Shown here: one piece after another, positions 51,298 through 60,487 of the stretch
Layout of the letters: the number at the start of each line of letters is the position of its first letter
How positions within the stretch are numbered: position 1 is the stretch's first letter
From: UBA1724 sp051884615
GTDB lineage: Bacteria > Verrucomicrobiota > Lentisphaeria > Oligosphaerales > Oligosphaeraceae
DNA length: 64,000 nt
Assembly (NCBI GenBank): GCA_051884615.1
Contig: JBJEVT010000035.1
Coordinates: forward strand, 48,586 to 112,585
Direction of reading: 5' to 3'
The notes under the pieces: generated by a model
Seen by the model: the letters and a program-made list of their open reading frames with translations, nothing else
What the model was told of the DNA's origin: nothing
Databases searched by the model: none
Position numbers and translations under genes: made by a program

Positions 51298-52275
51298 ATG
51301 GCCCCCCTGCTGAAACTCTCCCATCTCACCGTGGAATTTGCCACGGAGGAAGGCGTGGTGCACGCCGTGAACGACGTATCCTTCTCCCTGGAGGCGGGGG
51401 AGGCCCTGGGGGTGGTGGGGGAGTCCGGCTGTGGCAAATCCGTGACCGCCATGTCCATTCCCCGTCTGGTGCCCTCTCCCCCCGGGAGGACGGTGTCGGG
51501 GAGCATTGAGTTTCAGGGGCGGGATTTGACGAGCCTGCCCCCGGGGGAATTGCGGAAGATACGCGGGGCGGAGATCGGGGTGGTCTTTCAGGAGCCCATG
51601 ACGGCCCTTTCGCCCCTGCACACCATCGGGGAGCAGCTGCGGGAGGCGATACGTCTCCATCGCCGTCTGAAGGCTTCGGAGGAGGAGGCGCGGATTTTAT
51701 CCTGGCTGGAGAAGGTGGGGATCGGGGAGCCCCGGCGTTGTCTGAAGGCCTATCCCTTCCAGCTTTCCGGGGGAATGCGGCAGCGGGTGATGATCGCCCA
51801 GGCCATGATTCTGGAACCCCGCCTTCTGATTGCCGACGAACCCACCACCGCCTTGGATGTGACCATCCAGGCCCAGGTGCTGGAGGTGCTGCGGCAGGTG
51901 ACCGAATGTCCCGAGAATCCCCGGGCGCTGCTGCTGATCACCCATGACCTGGGGGTGATTTGGGAAATGTGCACCCGGGTGGTGGTGATGTATGGCTCCC
52001 GCATGGTGGAGGAGGCCCCTGTCCGGGAGCTCTTCGCCCATCCCGCCCATCCCTATACCTGCGGGCTGCTGGAATCCAGCCCCAGCCTGCAAAACGACCC
52101 CGCCTCCCTGAAAAGCATCCCCGGGAACGTGCCCAGCCTGTTGACGATGCCCCCCGGATGCCCCTTCGCCCCCCGCTGCCCCAAGGCCACCCCGGAATGT
52201 ACCCGGGCGCTGCCGCCCTGGCGCACCCTGGAGGAGCCGCGACACAAAGTGGCCTGCTTCCATCCCCAGGCGTAG
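51298..52275 (+). CDS. Oligopeptide/dipeptide ABC transporter ATP-binding protein (OppD/DppD-like)
   Basis: This 325-aa ATPase energises peptide-type importers. It has Walker A GESGCGKS, Q-loop VVFQEPMTALSP, signature LSGGMRQRV, Walker B LLIADEPTTALD and switch LLITHDLG. The C-terminal oligo_HPY extension (HPYTCGLL, PPGCPFAPRCPKATPEC) is rich in cysteines, as in DppD/DppF where it can hold an Fe-S cluster. No permease, binding protein or second ATPase is adjacent, so it is an orphan here. It may serve an importer encoded elsewhere, perhaps for amino-sugar oligomers given nagB and nagA on either side. Confidence 0.92.
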   Translation: MAPLLKLSHLTVEFATEEGVVHAVNDVSFSLEAGEALGVVGESGCGKSVTAMSIPRLVPSPPGRTVSGSIEFQGRDLTSLPPGELRKIRGAEIGVVFQEPMTALSPLHTIGEQLREAIRLHRRLKASEEEARILSWLEKVGIGEPRRCLKAYPFQLSGGMRQRVMIAQAMILEPRLLIADEPTTALDVTIQAQVLEVLRQVTECPENPRALLLITHDLGVIWEMCTRVVVMYGSRMVEEAPVRELFAHPAHPYTCGLLESSPSLQNDPASLKSIPGNVPSLLTMPPGCPFAPRCPKATPECTRALPPWRTLEEPRHKVACFHPQA

Positions 52276-52332
52276 GACCGGGGGCGAAAGCAGGCCGACT
52301 GTGAGGAGCGAATGTGGGGGGGAAGGCGAGGA

Positions 52333-53478
52333 CTAGGCCATCATCTTCCTGCCCCGGAGGAAGACCTGGCGCACCTGGAAGTCCTTGTCCAGCACCGCCA
52401 GATTGGCGCGGAATCCGGCTTCCACCCTGCCCAGGTCGGTGATGCCCAGCTCCTGCGCCTGGTTGAGGGAGGTGGTGCGCACCAGCTCCTCCAGGGGCAG
52501 CCCCGTGACCTCGTAGACATTCTTCAGGGCGTCGTTCATCTTCAGGATGCTGCCGGCCAGGGCCCCGTTGGAGGCCAGGCGGGCGGCGCCTTCCTTGACG
52601 ATCACGTCCAGCCCGCCCAGCTGATATTTGCCCTCCTGGAGGTGGGAGGCCTCCATGGCGTCGGTGATCAGGAGGATGTGGTCCAGATTCTTGGTGCGGA
52701 AGATCAGGTCGATCATGTCGGGGCAGAGGTGGATCTTGTCGCAGATCATCTCCAGATAGACTTCCTTCTGGCGAAGGCCGGTGCCCACCAGGCCGATTTC
52801 CCGGTGGTGGAGTTTGGTCATCTGGTTGCAGAAGTGGGTGAGGCGGCGGAGGCCGCGGGCCTGTCCGGCGGCGAACTGCTGGGCGGTGGCGTTGGAGTGT
52901 CCGCAGGAGGGGAGGATGCCCATCTGGAGGAGGTCCTCGGTGAATTCCAGGGCGCCGGGCAGTTCGATGGCGTAGGTGATCAGGCTCACGGGGCTGACGG
53001 CGTGGAGGCGGCGGATCTCCGCGGGATCCGGGTTGCGCTGGTAGGCGGGATTCTGGGCGCCCAGACATTCGGGGTTCACATAGGGGCCTTCCAGGTGGGT
53101 GCCCACCACGTCGGCGCCGGTGGGGGCCTTCCGATAGGCTTCGATGTAGCCCATGGACTTGGCAAGGCGCTCCTCGGAGAGGGTCAGGGTGGTGGGGCAG
53201 CAGTCGGTGACGCCCTCCAGGATCTTGGCGCGGCCGATGGCGTCCATGGCCTTGGGATCGTCGGTGGTGGTCTCGTAGCCCATCGCCCCGTGGAAGTGCA
53301 TGTCCAGGAATCCGGGGAAGACCATCATGCCCTGGGCGTCGTAGGTTTCCTCGGCCTTGGGGAGTTCGGCGCCCTGGGGGAAGACCCGGCGGATGCGCTC
53401 TTCTTGAATCAGGATGGTGGCTCCTTCCATGCGGAGGCCGGGGGTGATGACGGTGGCGTTGCGAATCAGGAGAGACAT
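52333..53478 (-). CDS. nagA: N-acetylglucosamine-6-phosphate deacetylase
   Basis: NagA removes acetate from GlcNAc-6-phosphate, feeding NagB. The 381-aa amidohydrolase contains VFPGFLDMHFHGAMGYET (metal HxH; Phe between the His residues), VVGTHLEGPYVNPECLGAQ, LPSCGHSNATAQQF, RLTHFCNQMTKLHHRE, MICDKIHLCPDM and LLITDAMEASHL (catalytic Asp). The start at 53478 has GGAG eight bases upstream; longer in-frame sequence upstream is Pro/Arg-rich and overlaps the kinase gene. It is the last gene of a - strand run after the histidine kinase (71-base gap). Confidence 0.95.
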   Translation of the reverse strand: MSLLIRNATVITPGLRMEGATILIQEERIRRVFPQGAELPKAEETYDAQGMMVFPGFLDMHFHGAMGYETTTDDPKAMDAIGRAKILEGVTDCCPTTLTLSEERLAKSMGYIEAYRKAPTGADVVGTHLEGPYVNPECLGAQNPAYQRNPDPAEIRRLHAVSPVSLITYAIELPGALEFTEDLLQMGILPSCGHSNATAQQFAAGQARGLRRLTHFCNQMTKLHHREIGLVGTGLRQKEVYLEMICDKIHLCPDMIDLIFRTKNLDHILLITDAMEASHLQEGKYQLGGLDVIVKEGAARLASNGALAGSILKMNDALKNVYEVTGLPLEELVRTTSLNQAQELGITDLGRVEAGFRANLAVLDKDFQVRQVFLRGRKMMA

Positions 53479-53549
53479 AGTGGGAACTCCAAATCTCTGG
53501 GTTGTGGGGCTGGGGGAGGGCGCCAGGGGCGTTGGGAAAGGGGGGGGGA

Positions 53550-55520
53550 TCAGGCGTCGGCGGGGGGAGTCTTGGGCATGCCGGCGCGGGGGAGGAAGAT
53601 GGTGATGTGGCACCCTTCGGAGGGAGCGGACTCCACATGGATCCAGCCATGGTGGTTGGCGATGCAGCCGAAGGCCATGGGGAGTCCCATGCCGGTGCCC
53701 TGTCCGGCGGGCTTGGTGGTGAAGAAAGGCTCGAACATCTTTTGGCGCACCGCCTCGGTCATGCCGGCGCCGTTGTCCCGCACATGGATGCAGATGTAGT
53801 CCTGGGGCGGGGCGTCCCGGTGGGGCCGGAATTCCCATTCCGGCATTTCGGGGCGCACCCATTCCGCCCGGAGGGTGATGTGCCGGGGTTCCGGCATGTC
53901 CTTCAGGGCGTCCCGGGAGTTGATGAGCATGTTCAGGAGCACCTGGGAGAGCTGGATTTCGTCCACGAAGAGGGGGAGGGGGACCGGTTCGCAGATCACC
54001 TTGCAGTCGATGCCCTTGGCCACCGGGCGGAAGAGCTGGAGGGCGTGGTCCAGGAGGACGGAGGCGTCCAGCTCCTCCGCATGGAACTTTCCCTTCCGGG
54101 CGAATCCCAGGAGCTGGCTGGTGAGCACCGTGGCCCGCCGGCAGCCCTCCTCGATGTTGCCCACCAGGGGCAGCACCTCCGGGGCGCGGGTCAGGCGCTG
54201 GTGGAGGGCGTCCAGGCTCATCTGGATGGACTGGAGCAGATTGTTGAAATCGTGGGCGATGCCGCCTGCCAATTCCCCCAGGCTTTCCAGCCGCTGGGAG
54301 TGCATGATTTTCTCCTGCTGGGACTGGCGCTGGCGCTCCTCCTCCCGCTGCTTGGTCATGTCCCGTCCGATGACCACGGCGATGGGTTTTCCCTCCAGCT
54401 GGACGGGGGAGACATTCAGATCCAGGTCCACGGTTTTCTTTCCGGGCACCCGGAGGAAGAGATTTTCATAGCGGAGGGCCCGTCGGCGGTAGTGGGTGTC
54501 CTGTTCGTCCAGCGTGGTGCGTTCCGGGAGGCTTTCCTGCCATGCCCAGGGGCGGTTCTGGGCGTCGAAGACCACCTGGTCCAGCCGGAAGCCCGGCTGG
54601 TCCAGGACCCGTCCCAGATATTTGGCGGCGATGCGGTTGGTGTTGAGGACTTTCCCCTCGGTGCTCACCAGGAGGATCAGTTCGCTGGAGTTCTCCACCA
54701 CCACCCGGTAGCGTTCGCTCCATTCGGAGAGGGAGCGCATCATCCGTTCCGGGGAGAAGAAGAAATCCAGGAATCCGGTGAGGAACTTCAGGGCCTTCCG
54801 CTTCTTCTTGGGATAGGAGGTGTTGAGGCCGATGAAGAAGTGTCCCATGCCGGAGAGGATGAGGGCGGCGACGAGCCGGGTGACCCATCCCAGGGGGGCG
54901 GCAGGGGTGTAGGCCCGGGAGCCGGCGATGGTGGAGATGTAGATGGCGCTGAGGGCCTCCACCAGCACCACATAGGTGACCATGGTGGCGAAGATGGCGC
55001 CCCCGAAGAAGTTGCGGCAGAGATTCAGGGTGGCCTGGTAGAGGATGGGGACCAGGAGGAAGAGGAAGAGGTGGATGAAGAGTCCGTGGAGGAGGGCGCC
55101 CCGGGCTCCCTGGGACAGGAAGACGGTCCTCAGGGCGTCCAGGAAATCCTCATGGCCCATGTCCCCCGCCCCCGGCGGGGGGAGGAAGAGGCACATGCAG
55201 AGGAGGAGGAAGAGGAGGGAGGTGATGCCCAGCCCCATGTAGAGCCGCTGGGCCGCTCCGGTGCCCTCCAGCTCGTAGACGATGATCAGCAGGAGGATGA
55301 AGGGGAGCCACAGCAGTCCGCTGTTCAGCCCCAGCGCCTCCCCGTTCTCCAGGGGAGGCAGCAGCCTGCCCGTCCCCGCCAGCAGGGCGAAGAGGAAATA
55401 GAGTCCCGCCGCCAGATAGGTGGACGTGGTGCCGATGACGTTGCGGAAGCTGTACAGCAGCACCAGCACCATGGCCAGGAGCGTGAGCTCCATCTGACTT
55501 GTGAGAATCGCCTGGAACAT
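53550..55520 (-). CDS. Membrane histidine kinase with PAS domain
   Basis: The 656-aa sensor kinase has an N-terminal membrane domain of about seven helices (1-245, LTLLAMVLVLLYSF, WLPFILLLIIVYEL and others) and a PAS-like domain (RVVVENSSELILLVSTEGKVLNTN). HisKA follows with the phospho-acceptor in LGELAGGIAHDFNNLL, then HATPase_c with N-box MLINSRDALKD, G1 VRDNGAGM and G2 GTGMGLPM. The HDFNN context is that of NtrB/hybrid-type kinases. There is no receiver domain and no response regulator gene alongside, so it is an orphan. It lies between ileS and nagA; the signal is unknown. Confidence 0.9.
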   Translation of the reverse strand: MFQAILTSQMELTLLAMVLVLLYSFRNVIGTTSTYLAAGLYFLFALLAGTGRLLPPLENGEALGLNSGLLWLPFILLLIIVYELEGTGAAQRLYMGLGITSLLFLLLCMCLFLPPPGAGDMGHEDFLDALRTVFLSQGARGALLHGLFIHLFLFLLVPILYQATLNLCRNFFGGAIFATMVTYVVLVEALSAIYISTIAGSRAYTPAAPLGWVTRLVAALILSGMGHFFIGLNTSYPKKKRKALKFLTGFLDFFFSPERMMRSLSEWSERYRVVVENSSELILLVSTEGKVLNTNRIAAKYLGRVLDQPGFRLDQVVFDAQNRPWAWQESLPERTTLDEQDTHYRRRALRYENLFLRVPGKKTVDLDLNVSPVQLEGKPIAVVIGRDMTKQREEERQRQSQQEKIMHSQRLESLGELAGGIAHDFNNLLQSIQMSLDALHQRLTRAPEVLPLVGNIEEGCRRATVLTSQLLGFARKGKFHAEELDASVLLDHALQLFRPVAKGIDCKVICEPVPLPLFVDEIQLSQVLLNMLINSRDALKDMPEPRHITLRAEWVRPEMPEWEFRPHRDAPPQDYICIHVRDNGAGMTEAVRQKMFEPFFTTKPAGQGTGMGLPMAFGCIANHHGWIHVESAPSEGCHITIFLPRAGMPKTPPADA

Positions 55521-55593
55521 GGGCCGGGGAGTTTCGTGGGGAGGGGAGGGAGGGAGGGGATTTCGCCTCCTTCCCTCCCCGTGGGCGGCGGGG

Positions 55594-58500
55594 CTAGGCC
55601 TTGGTCACCTGGAAGGAGATGGATTTGCCGCCCAGGTCCACGGCGGCGAAGGAGCCTTCCTCCTCCGGGGATTCCTCCCAGGAGAGCGCCAGGGTCTCGC
55701 CGCAGATATACTCCTTCTGCGCCAGGGCGGCTTCCTTCAGCACGGCGTCCCGGGTGGCGTAGCGCACCCGGACGGGGTCCGTCACGTCCAGGCCCATCTC
55801 CTTCCGGAGCCCCTGGAGCTTGGAGATCATCTCCCGGGCCCAGCCTTCCTGCTCAAGGGCGGGGGTGAGGCGGGTGTCCAGGGCGACGGTCACCTCGCCC
55901 TCGTTGGCCACCGTCATGCCCGGCAGCTCCTCCCGGACCAGCAGCACATCCTCCACCGTGATGGTGAACGTGGCGTCCCCTTGGCCGACCACCAGGGAAA
56001 GGACGCCGTCCTGACGCAGACGGCGCAGGGAGTCGGCGTGCAGGGAGGAGATTTCCTTGCCCAGGAGTCCGGCCTGCTTGCCGAACCTGGGCCCCAGGCG
56101 CTTCATGTTGGGCTTGGCGGAGAGCTTCACCAGCTTCTCCTCGTCCTCCTCGATGCGGACGCTCTTCACGTTCAGCTCTTCGGCGATGACCTCGCTCATC
56201 TGGGCCAGATCCTGGCGCACCTGGGCGTCCAGGGAGACCAGGACGGCCTCGGCCAGGGGCTGGCGCACCTTCTGCTTGGCCTGGCTCCGCAGCAGCCGTC
56301 CCAGGGAGACGGCGCGCATGGTGTTCTCCATCTGCTGGTTGAGGCGGTCGTTGCGGAACTGCTCCAGGGGTTCGGGATAGTCGCAGAGATGGACGGAGAG
56401 GGGCATGTCCTCGGTGCGGAGATTCCGGTAGATGGTCTCGGTGATGAAGGGGATGAAGGGGGCGGCGACCTGGCAGAAGGTGAGGAGGACGTAGTGGAGG
56501 GTCTGGTAGGCCTGGGCCTTGTCGGCGGGGTCCACGCTCTTCCAGAAGCGCCGGCGGCTGCGGCGGATATACCAGTTGGTGAGTTCCTCCAGGAATCCGG
56601 TGAAGCGGGTGGCGCCCCGCTGGAGGTCGTAGTGGTCCAGGGCGTCCCGGACATCGGCCACGGTGGTGGAGAGGCGGGAGAGGATCCACTGGTCCAGGAC
56701 GTTTTTGGGGTCCTGGGGCGGGGCGGCCTTTCCGTCCCGGGGCCGCCAGCTGTCGATTCTGGCGTAGGTGGCCAGGAAGCTGTAGGAGTTCCACAGGGGG
56801 AGGAGGACCATGCGCATCACTTCCCGCACGGCGGTTTCGGAGAAGCGCAGATCCTCGGCCCGCACCACGGGGCTGGAGAGGAGGCACAGACGCAGGGCGT
56901 CCGCCCCGTATTTCTCGATGACCACCATGGGGTCGGGGTAGTTGTGGAGATGCTTGGACATCTTCCGTCCGTCCTCGGCCAGCACCAGTCCGTTGACCAC
57001 CACGTTCTGGAAGGGGGGCTTGTCGAAGAGGGCGGTGGAGAGCACCATGAGGGCGTAGAACCAGCCCCGGGTCTGGTCCAGTCCCTCGGCGATGAAGTCG
57101 GCGGGCAGGTTCTTCTCCACGAACTCCTTGTTCTCGAAGGGGTAGTGGCTCTGGGCGTAGGGCATGGAGCCGGATTCGAACCAGCAGTCCAGCACCTCGG
57201 GGGTGCGCCGGTAGGTCTTGCCGTCCTGGTGGATTTCGATCTTGTCGATGAAATGCTTGTGGAGGTCGGTGACCTTCTGGCCGGAGAGGCGTTCCAGGGT
57301 GGCCACGGAGTCGATGCACAGGATGTCCTGGGGGTCCTCCACGTTGATCCACAGGGGGATGCAGGAGCCCCAGAAGCGGTTCCGGGAGATGTTCCAGTCC
57401 TTGGCCTCCGCCAGCCAGTTGGCGAAGCGGTGGGAGCCGATGGCGGCGGGCATCCAGCTGGTCTGGGCGTTGTTGCGCAGCAGCCGTTCATGGAGGTCCT
57501 CCACCCGCACATACCAGGCGTCGATGGCCTTGTAGATGAGGGGGGTGTCGGTGCGTTCGCAGTAGGGATAGCTGTGGACGATGGTGTCCTGCTTCACCAG
57601 CTTTCCCTTCTCCTTCAGCCACCGGATGACGCTCTTGTCCGCTTCCTTGCACTGCATGCCGGCGAAATCCGGGGCGGCGCTGGTGAAGCGGCATTCGGCG
57701 TCCAGGGGGTCCTCCAGGGAGACGCCCTCCCGCTGGCAGATCCGGTAGTCGTCCTCGCCGTAGGCGGGGGCGATGTGCACCAGTCCGGTGCCGTCGTCCG
57801 CGGTGACATAGTCGTCGTTCACCACCCGGAAATCCTGGGGATGGCGGTCCTGGAAGTAGGGGAAGATGGGTTCGTAGCGGGTGCCCGCCAGCTCTTCGCC
57901 CTTCAGCTCCTTCAGGATGGTGTAGTCCTCCGGCTTCTTGAAGAGGGAGGGCAGGCGGTCCTTGGCCATGACATAGGCGTCCTGGGTCTCCCCGTCCCGC
58001 ACGACCACATAGTCCAGCTTGGGGCCGGCGCAGACCAGGAGATTGCTGGGGAGGGTCCAGGGGGTGGTGGTCCAGATGAGGACATAGGGGGTGGTGCCTT
58101 CCAGCTCGGGCATGGGGCGGGGCCAGGAGAGGACCTTCATCCGCACCGTGACGGTGGGGTCCTGGACCATCTTGTAGTTGGCGCTGGCCTCGGAGTTGGA
58201 GAGGGGGGTGGTGAGCTTCCAGCTATAGGGGACGATGCGGTGGGCCTTGTAGACCCGTCCCTGCTTCCAGAGCTGGGAGAAGACCCACCAGACGGTCTCC
58301 ATGAAGGTGGGGTCCATGGTCTTGTAGCCATGGTCGAAGTCCACCCAGCGGCCCATGCGGTTCACCGTGGTCTTCCACTCCTTCACATAGGTCTGGACCA
58401 TGGAGCGGCACTTTTCGTTGAAGACATCCACGCCGGCCTGCTGGATGGCGGTGGCGCCGGCCAGTCCCAGGGCCTTCTGGGCCAGGGATTCGATGGGCAG

Positions 58501-58767
58501 TCCGTGGCAGTCCCATCCGAAGGTGCGGGGCACCCGGCGTCCTCTCATGGTCTGGTAGCGGGGCACCACGTCCTTGATGGTGCCGGCCAGGAGATGTCCG
58601 TAGTGGGGAAGACCCGTGGCGAAGGGAGGCCCGTCGAAGAAGACGTAGGGCTGGGCGTCCTTGCGGTTTTCCACGGATTTCTGGAAGACCTGGTTGTCCT
58701 CCCAGAATTTGAGGACGTCCAGTTCCTGTTCTGCCAGGGGGCGTCCTGAGTCGGTGCTGTCAAACAT
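55594..58767 (-). CDS. ileS: Isoleucyl-tRNA synthetase
   Basis: The 1057-aa class I synthetase charges tRNA-Ile. The HIGH motif is HYGH (55-58) after VFFDGPPFATGLP, and the KMSKS motif is KMSKH in EDGRKMSKHLHNYPDP (about 600). The editing domain has VLIWTTTPWTLPSNLLV and TGLVHIAPAYGEDDY. The length, the GWDCHGLPIE block and the long C-terminal domain without an obvious zinc ribbon fit the eukaryote-like (type 2) IleRS found in various bacteria, which is typically mupirocin-insensitive. It is followed by the kinase gene after 73 bases and preceded by a membrane-protein gene 54 bases upstream. Confidence 0.96.
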   Translation of the reverse strand: MFDSTDSGRPLAEQELDVLKFWEDNQVFQKSVENRKDAQPYVFFDGPPFATGLPHYGHLLAGTIKDVVPRYQTMRGRRVPRTFGWDCHGLPIESLAQKALGLAGATAIQQAGVDVFNEKCRSMVQTYVKEWKTTVNRMGRWVDFDHGYKTMDPTFMETVWWVFSQLWKQGRVYKAHRIVPYSWKLTTPLSNSEASANYKMVQDPTVTVRMKVLSWPRPMPELEGTTPYVLIWTTTPWTLPSNLLVCAGPKLDYVVVRDGETQDAYVMAKDRLPSLFKKPEDYTILKELKGEELAGTRYEPIFPYFQDRHPQDFRVVNDDYVTADDGTGLVHIAPAYGEDDYRICQREGVSLEDPLDAECRFTSAAPDFAGMQCKEADKSVIRWLKEKGKLVKQDTIVHSYPYCERTDTPLIYKAIDAWYVRVEDLHERLLRNNAQTSWMPAAIGSHRFANWLAEAKDWNISRNRFWGSCIPLWINVEDPQDILCIDSVATLERLSGQKVTDLHKHFIDKIEIHQDGKTYRRTPEVLDCWFESGSMPYAQSHYPFENKEFVEKNLPADFIAEGLDQTRGWFYALMVLSTALFDKPPFQNVVVNGLVLAEDGRKMSKHLHNYPDPMVVIEKYGADALRLCLLSSPVVRAEDLRFSETAVREVMRMVLLPLWNSYSFLATYARIDSWRPRDGKAAPPQDPKNVLDQWILSRLSTTVADVRDALDHYDLQRGATRFTGFLEELTNWYIRRSRRRFWKSVDPADKAQAYQTLHYVLLTFCQVAAPFIPFITETIYRNLRTEDMPLSVHLCDYPEPLEQFRNDRLNQQMENTMRAVSLGRLLRSQAKQKVRQPLAEAVLVSLDAQVRQDLAQMSEVIAEELNVKSVRIEEDEEKLVKLSAKPNMKRLGPRFGKQAGLLGKEISSLHADSLRRLRQDGVLSLVVGQGDATFTITVEDVLLVREELPGMTVANEGEVTVALDTRLTPALEQEGWAREMISKLQGLRKEMGLDVTDPVRVRYATRDAVLKEAALAQKEYICGETLALSWEESPEEEGSFAAVDLGGKSISFQVTKA

Positions 58768-58821
58768 AGAATCGGGGGATTGGGCTTTATGGTGGGGAAA
58801 GGGGTGGCGGGCGGCGGGGGA

Positions 58822-59598
58822 TCAGGCCCGGGGCTCCTCGGGGACGGCCTCCCAGGCTTCCAGCCGGGCGTAGGGGATGCGTCCCACCAGGGGCGCGCCC
58901 TCGGCGTTGATCATCTTCACCTGCACGCACTCGGGAAGGGGCTCCAGGATTTCCGTGACGGTGACCTTCACGCCGTTGTAGGCCACGTTCCAGGGGCCGG
59001 CGGGGGTGCCGTCCGGCCGCCGCTGGATGGAGGAGAAGTAGCTTTGGTCCCAGACCACTCCCTCCTGGGAGACGGCGGGGGCCTCCTCGCCCCGCTCCCG
59101 GGCCTGTTCCGCCTCCTTGCGGGCGCGCTCCTCCTCCTCGGCGCGCTTCTGGGCGGCCGCCTTGGCGAACATTTCCTTCTGCTCCTTCTCCCCCTTGATT
59201 TCCAGGCTGTAGAGCAGCTTGGCGGGGCCGATGAAGAAGGTGAAGAAGCCCAGGAAGAAGAAGGGGAGTCCCTTGTGGCGGCGCATCTGGGCGATGGAGG
59301 CGGCCCAGGCGCCGGAGGCCAGCATCAGGGAGACCACCACCAGCACGATGACCAGCAGCAGGATGTTGGCCTGGGGCAGCTGCAGGTCCTCCACCAGCAT
59401 CCCGTGGACGTGGGTGGAGAGCCATTCCCAGGTGGCCTTGGCGGCGTCGCGGATTTTTTCCCAGAGGGCGATGAGCCAGGTGTCTCCGGTGAGGGGGTTG
59501 TCCTTGGGTGCCTCCTCCTTGGCGGCGGTCTGCGCCAGCATCAGGGTGGGGAGAACCAGGAAAGTGAAGAGGGAGTGCCGGAGGGAGGGATGGGCCAT
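58822..59598 (-). CDS. Membrane protein with coiled coil, unknown function
   Basis: The 258-aa protein has a signal-like N-terminus (LFTFLVLPTLMLAQTAAKEE), an exported stretch with amphipathic WLIALWEKIRDAAKATWEWL, two membrane helices (ILLLVIVLVVVSLMLASGAW and LPFFFLGFFTFFIGPAKLLY) and a long charged coiled coil (EKEQKEMFAKAAAQKRAEEE). The C-terminal small beta-like domain reads VVWDQSYFSSIQRRPDGTPAGPW and VKVTVTEILEPLPECV. I do not recognise a family. It lies 19 bases after the next upstream gene and is likely co-transcribed with def and ileS. Confidence 0.65.
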   Translation of the reverse strand: MAHPSLRHSLFTFLVLPTLMLAQTAAKEEAPKDNPLTGDTWLIALWEKIRDAAKATWEWLSTHVHGMLVEDLQLPQANILLLVIVLVVVSLMLASGAWAASIAQMRRHKGLPFFFLGFFTFFIGPAKLLYSLEIKGEKEQKEMFAKAAAQKRAEEEERARKEAEQARERGEEAPAVSQEGVVWDQSYFSSIQRRPDGTPAGPWNVAYNGVKVTVTEILEPLPECVQVKMINAEGAPLVGRIPYARLEAWEAVPEEPRA

Positions 59599-59617
59599 GG
59601 GGGGGAGGAGGATGGGT

Positions 59618-60487
59618 TCAGAGTGTGGTCATGACGCCGCCTCTTCCCTCGATGCTGGCGTAGAGCACATAGAGGAGGAGGAGGAGGGTGAAGGTGGTGT
59701 CCAGGGAGAAGGGGATGCCGGCCAGATTCCAGAGGAGGGTGGCCAGGAGCGGGGGGATGGTCATGTTGAGGCCCCGCAGGAGGAAATGGGGGAGGAGGCG
59801 CAGGCGTCGTCCGGGGAGGAGGAAGAGCCAGACGATGGCGAGGGCCACCCCGGTGGTCAGCGCCAGCCTGAGCAGATCCAGGCAGTGGAGGAACATGAGG
59901 CAGCCGCAGAGCACCAGGAACACGAAGCGGCAGAAGAGATCCTGGGAATCGGGCGCCAGCCCGGGGAAGGCGGATTGGGCGAGCTTGAAGGCGGGCAGGG
60001 CCAGGAAGCGGGTGTCCTCGTCTCCTTCCGGGGAGGCCATCCACAGGCCGACCCCCTCGGGGCAGAAGACCACGCCCTTCTCCTGGCTGGGGCTTTCCGG
60101 GGGCGTGAAGTCCTGCCAGCTGGGGGAGAGGGAGACCGTGCCGTGGGCGAGGGTCAGATGCCTGGGGGCGGGGAGGGGATTCTCCTTTTCCCAGCGCAGG
60201 CGTTCCTCCTCCACGCGGAACCCGCCGGTCTCCTGGAGGATGAAGGTGGAGCCCCTGCGGATGTCGGCCCCGTATTCCGGCGCCAGGTTCAGAGAGGTCA
60301 AGCCGCCCCCCAGCAGCGCCACCAGGGCCAGGACCAGCAGGGTGCCCGGCCAGAAGTTCCGCAGACGGAGCAGCCCGCATCCCAGCATGGGATGGCTGAA
60401 GAGCAGACGGAGAATCTGGGTGTAGCGAAGGGCCTGCGCCCGAAATACCCATTTCGTCACGGGAGGCGTGGCGGGATCGGGCGTCAT
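59618..60487 (-). CDS. Polytopic membrane protein, unknown function
   Basis: The 289-aa protein starts at ATG 60487 by an ATGA overlap with the def stop. A cytoplasmic N-terminus (RYTQILRLLFSHPMLGCG) is followed by one helix (LLVLALVALLGGGLTSL) and an extracytoplasmic domain of ~110 residues (STFILQETGGFRVEEERL, VSLSPSWQDFTPP, VVFCPEGVGLWMAS). Four more helices lie near the C-terminus. The layout resembles DUF1189-type membrane proteins, but the match is by topology only. Coupling to def makes it a conserved-context candidate. Confidence 0.6.
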   Translation of the reverse strand: MTPDPATPPVTKWVFRAQALRYTQILRLLFSHPMLGCGLLRLRNFWPGTLLVLALVALLGGGLTSLNLAPEYGADIRRGSTFILQETGGFRVEEERLRWEKENPLPAPRHLTLAHGTVSLSPSWQDFTPPESPSQEKGVVFCPEGVGLWMASPEGDEDTRFLALPAFKLAQSAFPGLAPDSQDLFCRFVFLVLCGCLMFLHCLDLLRLALTTGVALAIVWLFLLPGRRLRLLPHFLLRGLNMTIPPLLATLLWNLAGIPFSLDTTFTLLLLLYVLYASIEGRGGVMTTL